A stretch of DNA of 6,569 nt from Rhodobacter sp. (GTDB lineage Bacteria > Pseudomonadota > Alphaproteobacteria > Rhodobacterales > Rhodobacteraceae): assembly GCA_027482795.1 (NCBI GenBank), contig JAIXVS010000204.1, positions 1 to 6,569 of the forward strand. The letters run 5' to 3'. The notes beneath the pieces were generated by a model. It worked only from the letters and a program-made list of their open reading frames with translations. It was not told the origin of the DNA and did no database searches. This document shows, in pieces, positions 1-5,040 of the stretch; positions within the stretch are counted from its first letter, which is position 1, and each line of letters begins with the position of its first letter. A program made the position numbers and the translations under genes.

Positions 1-2393
1 AGGGGTTAGAGGCCGTTCGCGAGCGCCCCGGCATGTATCTTAGCGATACCGGTGATGGGTCGGGCGTGCACCATATGGTCTACGAAGTTGTGGACAATGG
101 GATTGACGAGGCGCTGGCGGGCCATGCGACCGCTGTGACAGTGATCATCCATGCGGACAGCAGTGTTTCGGTGCGCGACAATGGGCGCGGCATTCCCGTG
201 GATATCCACCAAGAGGAAGGCGTTTCTGCCGCCGAAGTGATTATGACGCAGCTTCATGCGGGCGGCAAATTCAACAACACTGACGAGTCTGGTAACGCCT
301 ATAAGGTATCGGGTGGGTTGCACGGGGTGGGCGTTTCGGTGGTCAACGCCCTGTCGGAATGGCTGGAACTGACGGTGTGGCGGAATGATAAAGAATACCG
401 CGCGCGGTTTGAACATGGCGATTGCACTGTGCATGTGCACGAGGTGGGGCCAGCGCCAGGGCAAAAGGGCACGCAAGTGCGGTTTTTGGCCAGTGCCAAA
501 ACGAACCTGCCTGAAGGCACCTTTTCGAACCTAGAGTATAGTTTCAAAACGCTGGAAAACCGCCTGCGTGAACTGGCATTCCTCAATTCAGGCGTGCGGA
601 TTATTGTGCGCGATGAGCGCCCCGCCGAGCCGCTGCATACCGAATTGTTCTATGAAGGCGGCGTGCGCGAATATGTCAAATATCTTGACCGTTCCAAAAC
701 ATCGATCATGCCTGACCCGATCTATATGATTGGCGAGCGGGGCGGCATTACGGTTGAAGTCGCCATGTGGTGGAATGACAGCTATAATGAAATGGTGCTG
801 CCTTTTACCAATAACATCCCCCAGCGCGATGGCGGCACGCATATGGCGGGCTTTCGCGGCGCTTTGACGCGCTGTGTGGGGGCCTATGCCCAGACCTCGG
901 GCATTGCGAAGCGGGAAAAGGTCGATTTCACGGGTGATGACGCGCGCGAAGGGCTGACATGCGTTTTGTCGGTGAAAGTGCCTGATCCAAAGTTTTCCAG
1001 CCAGACCAAGGATAAGCTTGTCTCATCCGAAGTGCGCCCTGCGGTGGAAAATCTGGTGAACGAAAAGCTGGCGGAATGGTTTGAAGAAAACCCCGCCAAT
1101 GCAAAAATTATTGTCGGCAAGATTATCGAGGCCGCGCTTGCGCGCGAGGCGGCGCGCAAGGCGCGCGAGTTGACGCGGCGCAAGACGGCGCTGGATGTGG
1201 CAAGCCTGCCTGGCAAATTGGCCGATTGTCAGGAACGCGACCCATCCAAATCTGAACTGTTTCTGGTCGAGGGTGACAGCGCTGGTGGCAGCGCCAAGCA
1301 GGGGCGTTCGCGCGCCAATCAGGCGGTTTTGCCGCTGAAGGGGAAAATCCTAAACGTGGAACGCGCGCGGTTTGATCGGATGCTCGCCAGCCAAGAAATT
1401 GGCACGTTGATCACGGCGCTGGGCACGGGCATTGGGCGCGACGAGTTTAACATCGCCAAGCTGCGCTATCATAAGGTGGTCATCATGACCGACGCCGACG
1501 TGGACGGCGCGCATATTCGCACGCTGCTGCTGACCTTTTTCTTCCGCCAAATGCCGCAGCTTATCGAAGGTGGGTATTTGTATATCGCCCAGCCCCCGCT
1601 GTATAAGGTCGCGCGCGGCAAGTCTGAGGTTTATCTAAAGGACCAATCCGCGCTGGAAGATTACCTGATTGAAATGGGGATCGAGGGCGCCGTGCTGCGC
1701 CTGAAATCGGGCGAAGAACTCGCGGGCGCTGACCTTGCCCGCGTGATCGAGGCGGCGCGCCAATTCCGCCGCATTCTAGATGCCTTCCCCACCCATTACC
1801 CGCGCGCCATTTTGGAACAGGCCGCGCTGGCGGGGGCCTTTGACGCAGGCCGCGCAGACGGCGATTTGCAAGGGCTGGCAGACGCAGTTGCCGCGCGCCT
1901 GAACCTTGTCGCTGCCGAATACGAAAAGGGCTGGACGGGGCGGGTTACCCAAGACAGCGGTATCCGCCTGTCGCGCATTTTGCGCGGGGTCGAAGAATTG
2001 CGCACGCTGGATGGCGCTGTGCTGCGGTCTGGCGAGGGGCGGCGGCTGGCCGCCACGTCAAAAGACAGCCGCGATGTGTACCGCGATGTGGCCCGTCTGG
2101 TGCGCAAAGACCGCGAGCAGATGGTTTTCGGCCCCATTGACCTGCTGAAAACCATTCTGGCCGAGGGTGAAAAGGGCCTGACCCTGCAACGCTACAAGGG
2201 GCTGGGCGAGATGAACCCAGAACAGCTGTGGGAAACCACCCTAGACCCAGAGGCGCGCACCCTGTTGCAGGTAAAGGTGGATGATCTGGCCGAGGCCGAC
2301 GATATCTTTACCAAGCTGATGGGCGATGTGGTGGAGCCGCGCCGCGACTTTATTCAGGCGAATGCGCTGAATGTCGAACATCTGGACGCATAA
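1..2393 (+). CDS. gyrB: DNA gyrase subunit B (5' end outside window)
   Basis: GyrB is the ATPase subunit of DNA gyrase (GyrA2GyrB2), which introduces negative supercoils in the cytoplasm. The frame is open from base 3 (GLEAVRERPG) through the ATG at 33, so that ATG is internal; compared with E. coli GyrB about 15 residues are missing. Numbering from the codon at 33: the GHKL ATPase domain has VVDNGIDE (Asn22, E. coli N46), DNGRGIP (Asp49, E. coli D73) and GGLHGVGVSVVNALS. The transducer has the QTK loop (Lys326). The TOPRIM domain has EGDSAGG (Glu413) and DADVDG (Asp487, Asp489). The tail has QRYKGLGEMNPEQLWETT. The roughly 170-residue insert typical of proteobacterial GyrB lies between TOPRIM and the tail, so full length is near 810 aa. 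Residues matching E. coli D426 and K447 are Asp and Lys, the quinolone-sensitive state. The TAA stop leads directly into a terminator. ParE is less likely because of the insert and overall similarity to GyrB. Confidence 0.98.
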   Translation, partial: GLEAVRERPGMYLSDTGDGSGVHHMVYEVVDNGIDEALAGHATAVTVIIHADSSVSVRDNGRGIPVDIHQEEGVSAAEVIMTQLHAGGKFNNTDESGNAYKVSGGLHGVGVSVVNALSEWLELTVWRNDKEYRARFEHGDCTVHVHEVGPAPGQKGTQVRFLASAKTNLPEGTFSNLEYSFKTLENRLRELAFLNSGVRIIVRDERPAEPLHTELFYEGGVREYVKYLDRSKTSIMPDPIYMIGERGGITVEVAMWWNDSYNEMVLPFTNNIPQRDGGTHMAGFRGALTRCVGAYAQTSGIAKREKVDFTGDDAREGLTCVLSVKVPDPKFSSQTKDKLVSSEVRPAVENLVNEKLAEWFEENPANAKIIVGKIIEAALAREAARKARELTRRKTALDVASLPGKLADCQERDPSKSELFLVEGDSAGGSAKQGRSRANQAVLPLKGKILNVERARFDRMLASQEIGTLITALGTGIGRDEFNIAKLRYHKVVIMTDADVDGAHIRTLLLTFFFRQMPQLIEGGYLYIAQPPLYKVARGKSEVYLKDQSALEDYLIEMGIEGAVLRLKSGEELAGADLARVIEAARQFRRILDAFPTHYPRAILEQAALAGAFDAGRADGDLQGLADAVAARLNLVAAEYEKGWTGRVTQDSGIRLSRILRGVEELRTLDGAVLRSGEGRRLAATSKDSRDVYRDVARLVRKDREQMVFGPIDLLKTILAEGEKGLTLQRYKGLGEMNPEQLWETTLDPEARTLLQVKVDDLAEADDIFTKLMGDVVEPRRDFIQANALNVEHLDA

Positions 2394-2420
2394 AAAAGGC
2401 CCCCGATTGGGGGCCTTTTT
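2392..2420. terminator. Bidirectional Rho-independent terminator between gyrB and terC
   Basis: GGCCCCC (2398-2404), loop GATT (2405-2408) and GGGGGCC (2409-2415) form a perfect 7-bp GC stem. It is flanked by an A-tract (2392-2397) on the left and TTTTT (2416-2420) on the right, so it presents a T-tract to transcripts from either strand. It fills the 30-bp gap between the convergent gyrB and terC stop codons; the A-tract begins inside the gyrB TAA. Confidence 0.93.
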
Positions 2421-2423
2421 CGT

Positions 2424-3404
2424 TTAGGCCTTCGCCTCATCCCGTGTTTTCCACAGCGAGTAGAGAATCCCCGCCGCCAAAATCCCCAAAGTCAGGGTCA
2501 ACGAAATGGCGGTTGGCACTTTGATTCCCATCGGCACCAAGAAAATCTTAATACCCACCAGCACCAGAATAGTCGCCAGCGAGTATTTCAAATAGCTAAA
2601 GCGGTGCATTGCGGCGGCCAATGCAAAGAACAGGCTGCGCAGGCCAAGGATTGCAAAGATATTCGACGTGTAGACAATGAACGTATCTTGCGTGACGGCG
2701 AAAATTGCGGGCACAGAATCGACCGCAAAAATCAAATCCACAAATTCTACCAAAATCAGCGCGACGGCCAAAGGCGTTAGCCACGTCACCATTTTGCCCG
2801 TTTTTGGATCGGGTTGTTTCACGGTGAAATCATGGCTCTTAATCTCATTCGTCACGCGGAAATGCTTTTTGACGAATTTCAAAACCGCGTTGTTTTCCAG
2901 ATCGTTATCTTCGTCGTTCGACTTGAACATTTTCACGCCCGAGAAAACAAGGAACGCGCCAAACGCATACAAGATCCACTGATACTGGCTAACCAACGCT
3001 GCGCCCAGACCAATCATTATGGCGCGCATTACAATCGCACCAATGATGCCCCAGAACAGCACGCGGTGCTGATATTTGCGCGGCACGGCAAAATAGGTGA
3101 AAATCGTGGCGATCACAAAGATATTGTCCATCGCAAGGGATTGTTCAATGACGTATCCCGTAAAGAACTCCAGCCCCGATTGCGCGCCGCGGGTATACCA
3201 GACCCACAGGCCAAACAAAAACGCGATAAACACGTAACCGCCATACATGATAAAGCTTTCCTTGGCGGAAATCTCTTTATCCTCTTTGTGCAAAATCCCA
3301 AGGTCAAAGACCAAAAGCGCAATCACAAGGCCAATAAAAATCAGCCAGAAATAGGTCGGTGTCCCCAAAAACGGTGCCACCAGAAACGGCATCAGAAAGT
3401 CCAT
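2424..3404 (-). CDS. TerC/Alx-family integral membrane protein
   Basis: This 326-aa polytopic inner-membrane protein matches the TerC family in its longer Alx-like form (E. coli Alx is about 321 aa). Hydrophobic segments lie near residues 18-38, 52-70, 88-107, 114-138, 142-158, 208-228, 232-262 and 270-320. Conserved acidic membrane residues are visible: Asp34 (VFDLGIL), Asp93 (SLAMDNIFV), Glu220 and Asp223 (VEFVDLIFAVDS) and Asp229. A charged cytoplasmic loop (about 160-206) separates the two halves. Family members are linked to tellurite resistance, alkaline-pH response and Mn2+ efflux; Mn2+ export is the best guess here, and the substrate is inferred. The ATG at 3404 is preceded by GAGGG five bases upstream. 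The gene is convergent to gyrB and lies 139 bp downstream of tRNA-Arg. I see no yybP-ykoY Mn2+ riboswitch in its leader. Confidence 0.93.
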   Translation of the reverse strand: MDFLMPFLVAPFLGTPTYFWLIFIGLVIALLVFDLGILHKEDKEISAKESFIMYGGYVFIAFLFGLWVWYTRGAQSGLEFFTGYVIEQSLAMDNIFVIATIFTYFAVPRKYQHRVLFWGIIGAIVMRAIMIGLGAALVSQYQWILYAFGAFLVFSGVKMFKSNDEDNDLENNAVLKFVKKHFRVTNEIKSHDFTVKQPDPKTGKMVTWLTPLAVALILVEFVDLIFAVDSVPAIFAVTQDTFIVYTSNIFAILGLRSLFFALAAAMHRFSYLKYSLATILVLVGIKIFLVPMGIKVPTAISLTLTLGILAAGILYSLWKTRDEAKA

Positions 3405-3458
3405 TCAATCCCTCGTCATTTTTTTAGGTTTATTGTGCGCATAGGCCAGCGTCCCGAA

Positions 3459-3472
3459 CTTTGCACGCAAAG
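3459..3472. promoter_or_regulatory. Palindrome in the terC leader, candidate operator or hairpin
   Basis: CTTTGC-AC-GCAAAG is a perfect 6+6 inverted repeat with a 2-bp centre, 55 bp upstream of the terC start codon and inside the predicted transcript. It could be a repressor site or a small leader hairpin. No regulator can be named from the sequence. Confidence 0.35.
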
Positions 3473-3482
3473 CGGCCTGCGA

Positions 3483-3510
3483 TAGCTAAGAACGAAACTG
3501 TGCCGTTCAA
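3483..3510 (-). promoter_or_regulatory. Candidate terC promoter
   Basis: On the minus strand TTGAAC (3510-3505) is followed by a 16-bp spacer and TAGCTA (3488-3483). The -35 box is fair and the -10 box poor. It would give a leader of about 70 nt containing the CTTTGC/GCAAAG palindrome. terC could instead be read from the tRNA promoter. Confidence 0.3.
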
Positions 3511-3522
3511 CCCCAAGGCTGT

Positions 3523-3541
3523 GAAAAATTTGCAATTTTTC
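3523..3541. terminator. AT-rich hairpin just after the tRNA 3' end
   Basis: GAAAAATT (3523-3530), loop TGC and AATTTTTC (3534-3541) form a perfect 8-bp inverted repeat that begins two bases past the tRNA CCA end. Its minus-strand copy contains a T-run. It may terminate or mark processing of the tRNA transcript, but the stem is A/T-rich and would be a weak terminator. Confidence 0.4.
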
Positions 3542-3543
3542 TA

Positions 3544-3619
3544 TGGTGACCCCGGATGGATTCGAACCATCGACCTGCCGCTTAGGAGGCGGCCGCTCTA
3601 TCCCCTGAGCTACGGGGCC
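3544..3619 (-). tRNA. tRNA-Arg (anticodon CCU)
   Basis: A complete 76-nt cloverleaf reads on the minus strand. The acceptor GGCCCCG pairs with CGGGGTC (one G-T wobble). The D-arm is GCTC/GAGC with loop AGGGGATA. The anticodon stem GCCGC/GCGGC carries loop CTCCTAA, giving anticodon CCT, which reads AGG (Arg). The variable loop is AGGTC and the T-arm is GATGG-TTCGAAT-CCATC. Discriminator A and an encoded CCA (3546-3544) follow. AGG is a rare codon in GC-rich alphaproteobacteria, so this is probably a low-demand single-copy tRNA. The 3' halves of tRNA genes of this type are known integrase targets, but no repeat of this one's 3' end occurs in the window. Confidence 0.97.
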
Positions 3620-3627
3620 GTACCTGC

Positions 3628-3657
3628 CTTATTGCGCGAAAGGCGCGGGTCGTGCAA
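3628..3657 (-). promoter_or_regulatory. Candidate promoter for tRNA-Arg
   Basis: On the minus strand TTGCAC (3657-3652), an 18-bp spacer and AATAAG (3633-3628, four of six -10 positions) end eight bases before the mature tRNA 5' end. The position is right for a tRNA promoter with a very short leader. Confidence 0.45.
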
Positions 3658-3668
3658 CTGCTTATCCG

Positions 3669-3710
3669 AAAAAGGTAAGGGGGAGTGAATTTGGCCCACC
3701 ACTCCCCCTT
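3669..3710 (-). terminator. Rho-independent terminator on the minus strand, upstream of tRNA-Arg
   Basis: AAGGGGGAGTG (3677-3687) and CACTCCCCCTT (3700-3710) form a perfect 11-bp stem with a 12-nt loop. On the minus strand it is followed by ACC and then TTTTT (3673-3669). No plus-strand gene ends here, so it most likely terminates the candidate small RNA and insulates the tRNA promoter, whose -35 begins 11 bp further on. Confidence 0.65.
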
Positions 3711-3777
3711 GGTTTCCGTTGCGTCTGGGTTGAGAGCTTGCAGGACGCGCAGGATATCTGTCAGCCCAAAGACTGTT
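3669..3777 (-). ncRNA. Candidate small RNA divergent from the GntR-like repressor
   Basis: No protein gene is evident between the tRNA and the repressor, but the minus strand looks like a short transcription unit. A promoter-like TTGTCC-17 bp-TATGTT (3812-3784) would start RNA near 3777, and a strong hairpin with a T-run ends it near 3669, giving about 109 nt. Near the 5' end GUCU-UU-GGG (3773-3765) can pair with CCC-AGAC (3729-3723), and UGA (3763-3761) with UCA (3733-3731). This leaves a loop of about 27 nt with two copies of UCCUGC (complement at 3740-3745 and 3749-3754). Pyrimidine-rich loops of this sort in sRNAs can pair with ribosome binding sites. I recognise no known RNA family. The region could instead be untranscribed spacer; the call rests on promoter, fold and terminator together. 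Confidence 0.42.
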
Positions 3778-3787
3778 ACCGCTAACA
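3774..3787. promoter_or_regulatory. LacI/GntR-type palindromic operator
   Basis: TGTTACCGCTAACA is an even palindrome with perfect TGTTA/TAACA arms and a CG-containing centre, the usual form of a LacI-family operator. It closely resembles the TGTTACC-G-containing site I recall for E. coli GntR. It lies 33 bp upstream of the GntR-like gene, just before that gene's extended -10, and overlaps the -10 and start of the divergent minus-strand promoter. Autoregulation is the likely role. Confidence 0.7.
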
Positions 3788-3812
3788 TATGGCATAATCT
3801 ATGCTTGGACAA
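3784..3812 (-). promoter_or_regulatory. Candidate promoter for the divergent small RNA
   Basis: On the minus strand TTGTCC (3812-3807), a 17-bp spacer and TATGTT (3789-3784) match four of six bases in each box. The -10 overlaps the GntR-type operator and the predicted start near 3777 lies inside it, so bound repressor would block this promoter. Confidence 0.42.
3790..3798 (+). promoter_or_regulatory. Extended -10 promoter of the GntR-like gene
   Basis: TGG-CATAAT has the TGn extension and five of six -10 positions. No good -35 is found 16-18 bp upstream, which fits an extended -10 promoter. RNA would start near 3805, leaving a leader of about 16 nt with AAGGGGG (3811-3817) three bases before the ATG. 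Confidence 0.5.
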
Positions 3813-3820
3813 GGGGGCAA

Positions 3821-4894
3821 ATGGCGCTAGACAGGGGTAATTGCACCAGCAGCGGTAACCCTGTGACCAAGTCAGACCCCCAACGCACCCTGACCTTGCG
3901 CGATGTTTCAGAAGCGTCGGGCGTAAGTGAAATGACGGTCAGCCGCGTTTTGCGAAATCGCGGTGATGTGTCAGAGGCAACGCGCGCAAAGGTTCTAGAG
4001 GCCGCGCGCCGCCTTGGTTACGTGCCCAACAAAATCGCAGGCGCACTGGCCAGCCAGCGGGTGAATTTGGTGGGCGTCATCATTCCGTCCCTATCGAACA
4101 TGGTCTTTCCCGAAGTTTTGGGCGGAATTTCCGAAATGTTGGAAGATACGGGCCTGCAACCTGTGGTGGGGGTGACGAATTATTCGCCCGAACGCGAAGA
4201 GGCGGTACTGTATGAAATGCTGTCTTGGCGGCCCTCGGGGGTTATTCTGGCAGGGCTGGAACATACCGAAGCCGCGCAGGCCATGCTGGCGCGCGCGGGC
4301 ATTCCCGTGGTGGAAATTATGGATATCGACGGGCCTGCAATTGACAGCGCCGTTGGCATTTCCCACCGCCGTGCAGGCCGCCAAATGGCCGAGGCGATCT
4401 TGGCCGCAGGCTATCGCAACATCGCCTTTCTGGGCACGATGATGCCCTATGACCACCGCGCGCGCAAACGGCTGGAAGGCTTTGAAGAGGCACTGGCAAA
4501 GGCAGGTGTGCCGCTGGTTGACCGCGAATTTTATTCGGGCGGATCGGCCCTGCTAAAAGGGCGCGAGATGACCGAAGCCGTTCTGCGCCGCAGCCCGAAT
4601 GTAGATTTCTTGTATTATTCGAATGACATGATCGGCGCGGGCGGGCTTTTATATTGCCTTGACGCAGGTATCGACGTGCCAAACCGCGTGGGTCTTGCGG
4701 GCTTTAACGGCGTGGAATTGCTGGACGGATTGCCGCGCAAACTGGCCACGATGGATGCCTGCCGCCGCGAAATTGGCCGCAAGGCCGCCGAAATTGTCGC
4801 GGGAAAACCGAACGCTGACGGCACGTTGGTGCTGGGCGGCGAGGTGATCGAACTTTTCCCTGTGCTGCAACTGGGTGACACCATCCGCACATAG
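3821..4894 (+). CDS. LacI-family transcriptional repressor, GntR-like (gluconate type)
   Basis: This 357-aa cytoplasmic regulator has a LacI-type helix-turn-helix at about residues 24-47 (LTLRDVSEASGVSEMTVSRV), a hinge helix near 70-80 (NKIAGALAS) and a periplasmic-binding-protein-like sugar domain from about 82 to the end. E. coli GntR aligns closely: MTVSR-x-LRN, the hinge-domain junction, PSL-N-VF-EVL-GI, EMLSW, GIPVVE-MD and D-AVG. It therefore probably represses genes for gluconate or a related sugar acid and is released by that ligand; the ligand is inferred. No sugar-acid metabolic genes are next to it, so its targets lie elsewhere. The recognition helix has Met where GntR does, and a GntR-type operator lies in its promoter. 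The ATG at 3821 has AAGGGGG three bases upstream, slightly close. An in-frame GTG at 3863 would give a more typical short N-terminus. The first 20 residues look non-conserved. Confidence 0.93.
   Translation: MALDRGNCTSSGNPVTKSDPQRTLTLRDVSEASGVSEMTVSRVLRNRGDVSEATRAKVLEAARRLGYVPNKIAGALASQRVNLVGVIIPSLSNMVFPEVLGGISEMLEDTGLQPVVGVTNYSPEREEAVLYEMLSWRPSGVILAGLEHTEAAQAMLARAGIPVVEIMDIDGPAIDSAVGISHRRAGRQMAEAILAAGYRNIAFLGTMMPYDHRARKRLEGFEEALAKAGVPLVDREFYSGGSALLKGREMTEAVLRRSPNVDFLYYSNDMIGAGGLLYCLDAGIDVPNRVGLAGFNGVELLDGLPRKLATMDACRREIGRKAAEIVAGKPNADGTLVLGGEVIELFPVLQLGDTIRT
3851..3859 (+). promoter_or_regulatory. Possible auxiliary operator half-site
   Basis: AGCGGTAAC repeats nine consecutive bases of the minus-strand form of the operator at 3774-3787. 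The other arm is not conserved. Centre-to-centre spacing is 73 bp, close to seven helical turns, which would suit DNA looping. It may also be chance. Confidence 0.25.
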
Positions 4895-4915
4895 GGGGCC
4901 TATGCCGCCCCCTCG
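4894..4915 (+). repeat. Left arm of the outer inverted repeat
   Basis: This 22-bp segment matches the reverse complement of 5015-5036 at 19 of 22 positions. It also forms its own hairpin, GGGGGC (4894-4899) with GCCCCC (4907-4912), starting at the last base of the repressor stop codon. No T-tract follows it on the plus strand. Confidence 0.6.
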
Positions 4916-4926
4916 GGCCTTTGGCC

Positions 4927-4961
4927 CTCTCCCCCGCAGATATGTGCAGAGTTAGGAAGAG
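4927..4961 (+). repeat. REP-like element, copy A
   Basis: The element runs CTC-CCCCGCA-GATAT, then a GCAGAG segment, then GGAAGAG. Copy B on the opposite strand shares the same order of blocks: CCCCCGCAG-ATAT, CAGAG and AGGAAG. From memory, short extragenic repeats of the form C/G-rich block, TATTT, GAGGAAG are common in Rhodobacterales; this cannot be confirmed from one window. Confidence 0.5.
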
Positions 4962-4973
4962 CCTATCAAATAG

Positions 4974-5009
4974 CCCTTCCTCGCTCTGGAAATATCCTGC
5001 GGGGGTGAG
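4974..5009 (-). repeat. REP-like element, copy B (inverted)
   Basis: Read on the minus strand this is CTCACCCCCGCAGGATATTT, then CCAGAGCGAGGAAGGG. It aligns with copy A with small indels and faces it across a 12-bp centre, so the two can fold together into one stem. Confidence 0.5.
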
Positions 5010-5017
5010 CGCAGCGA

Positions 5018-5040
5018 GGGGGGCGCATAGCCCCCCTTTT
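5018..5040 (+). terminator. Rho-independent terminator of the GntR-like gene
   Basis: GGGGGGC (5018-5024), loop GCATA and GCCCCCC (5030-5036) form a 7-bp all-GC stem followed by TTTT (5037-5040). The T-run enters the stop codon of the convergent zinc-ribbon gene. It lies about 120 nt past the repressor stop codon. Confidence 0.65.

Larger units (their letters stand above)
4895..5038. repeat. Nested inverted-repeat block between convergent genes
   Basis: The whole gap between the repressor and the zinc-ribbon gene is one large imperfect palindrome. The outer arms are 4894-4915 and 5015-5036. A GGGCC-TTT-GGCCC hairpin sits at 4915-4927. Two facing REP-like copies occupy 4927-4961 and 4974-5009, and CTAT-CAA-ATAG (4963-4973) is at the centre. 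The arrangement resembles a paired REP/BIME-type extragenic element. I see no coding potential. Confidence 0.6.

Noticed and set aside
6..1550. Long open frames antisense to gyrB
   Set aside because: They are shadows of a GC-rich conserved gene, without ribosome binding sites or recognisable domains.
3405..3418. Four-codon leader frame (MTRD) ending next to the terC ATG
   Set aside because: It overlaps the ribosome binding site and is too short and featureless to separate from chance.
2814..3485. 223-codon open frame on the plus strand overlapping terC
   Set aside because: It is antisense to a convincing TerC protein, rich in His/Gln/Arg as expected of a shadow frame, and has no recognisable domain.
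3405..3545. yybP-ykoY Mn2+ riboswitch upstream of terC
   Set aside because: The conserved GGGGAGUA-type and distal CUACC-type blocks are not found in the leader on the correct strand.
3544..3619. tRNA-Arg as an active integration site
   Set aside because: No repeat of the tRNA 3' end, integrase gene or foreign-looking composition is present in the window.
3677..3710. Hairpin as a terminator for plus-strand transcription
   Set aside because: No plus-strand gene ends upstream, and the T-run lies on the minus-strand side.
3461..3812. Open frames on both strands crossing the tRNA (for example peptides containing GWIRTIDLP or RSSGDRAAAS)
   Set aside because: These peptides are classic false translations of a tRNA gene; the cloverleaf accounts for the bases.
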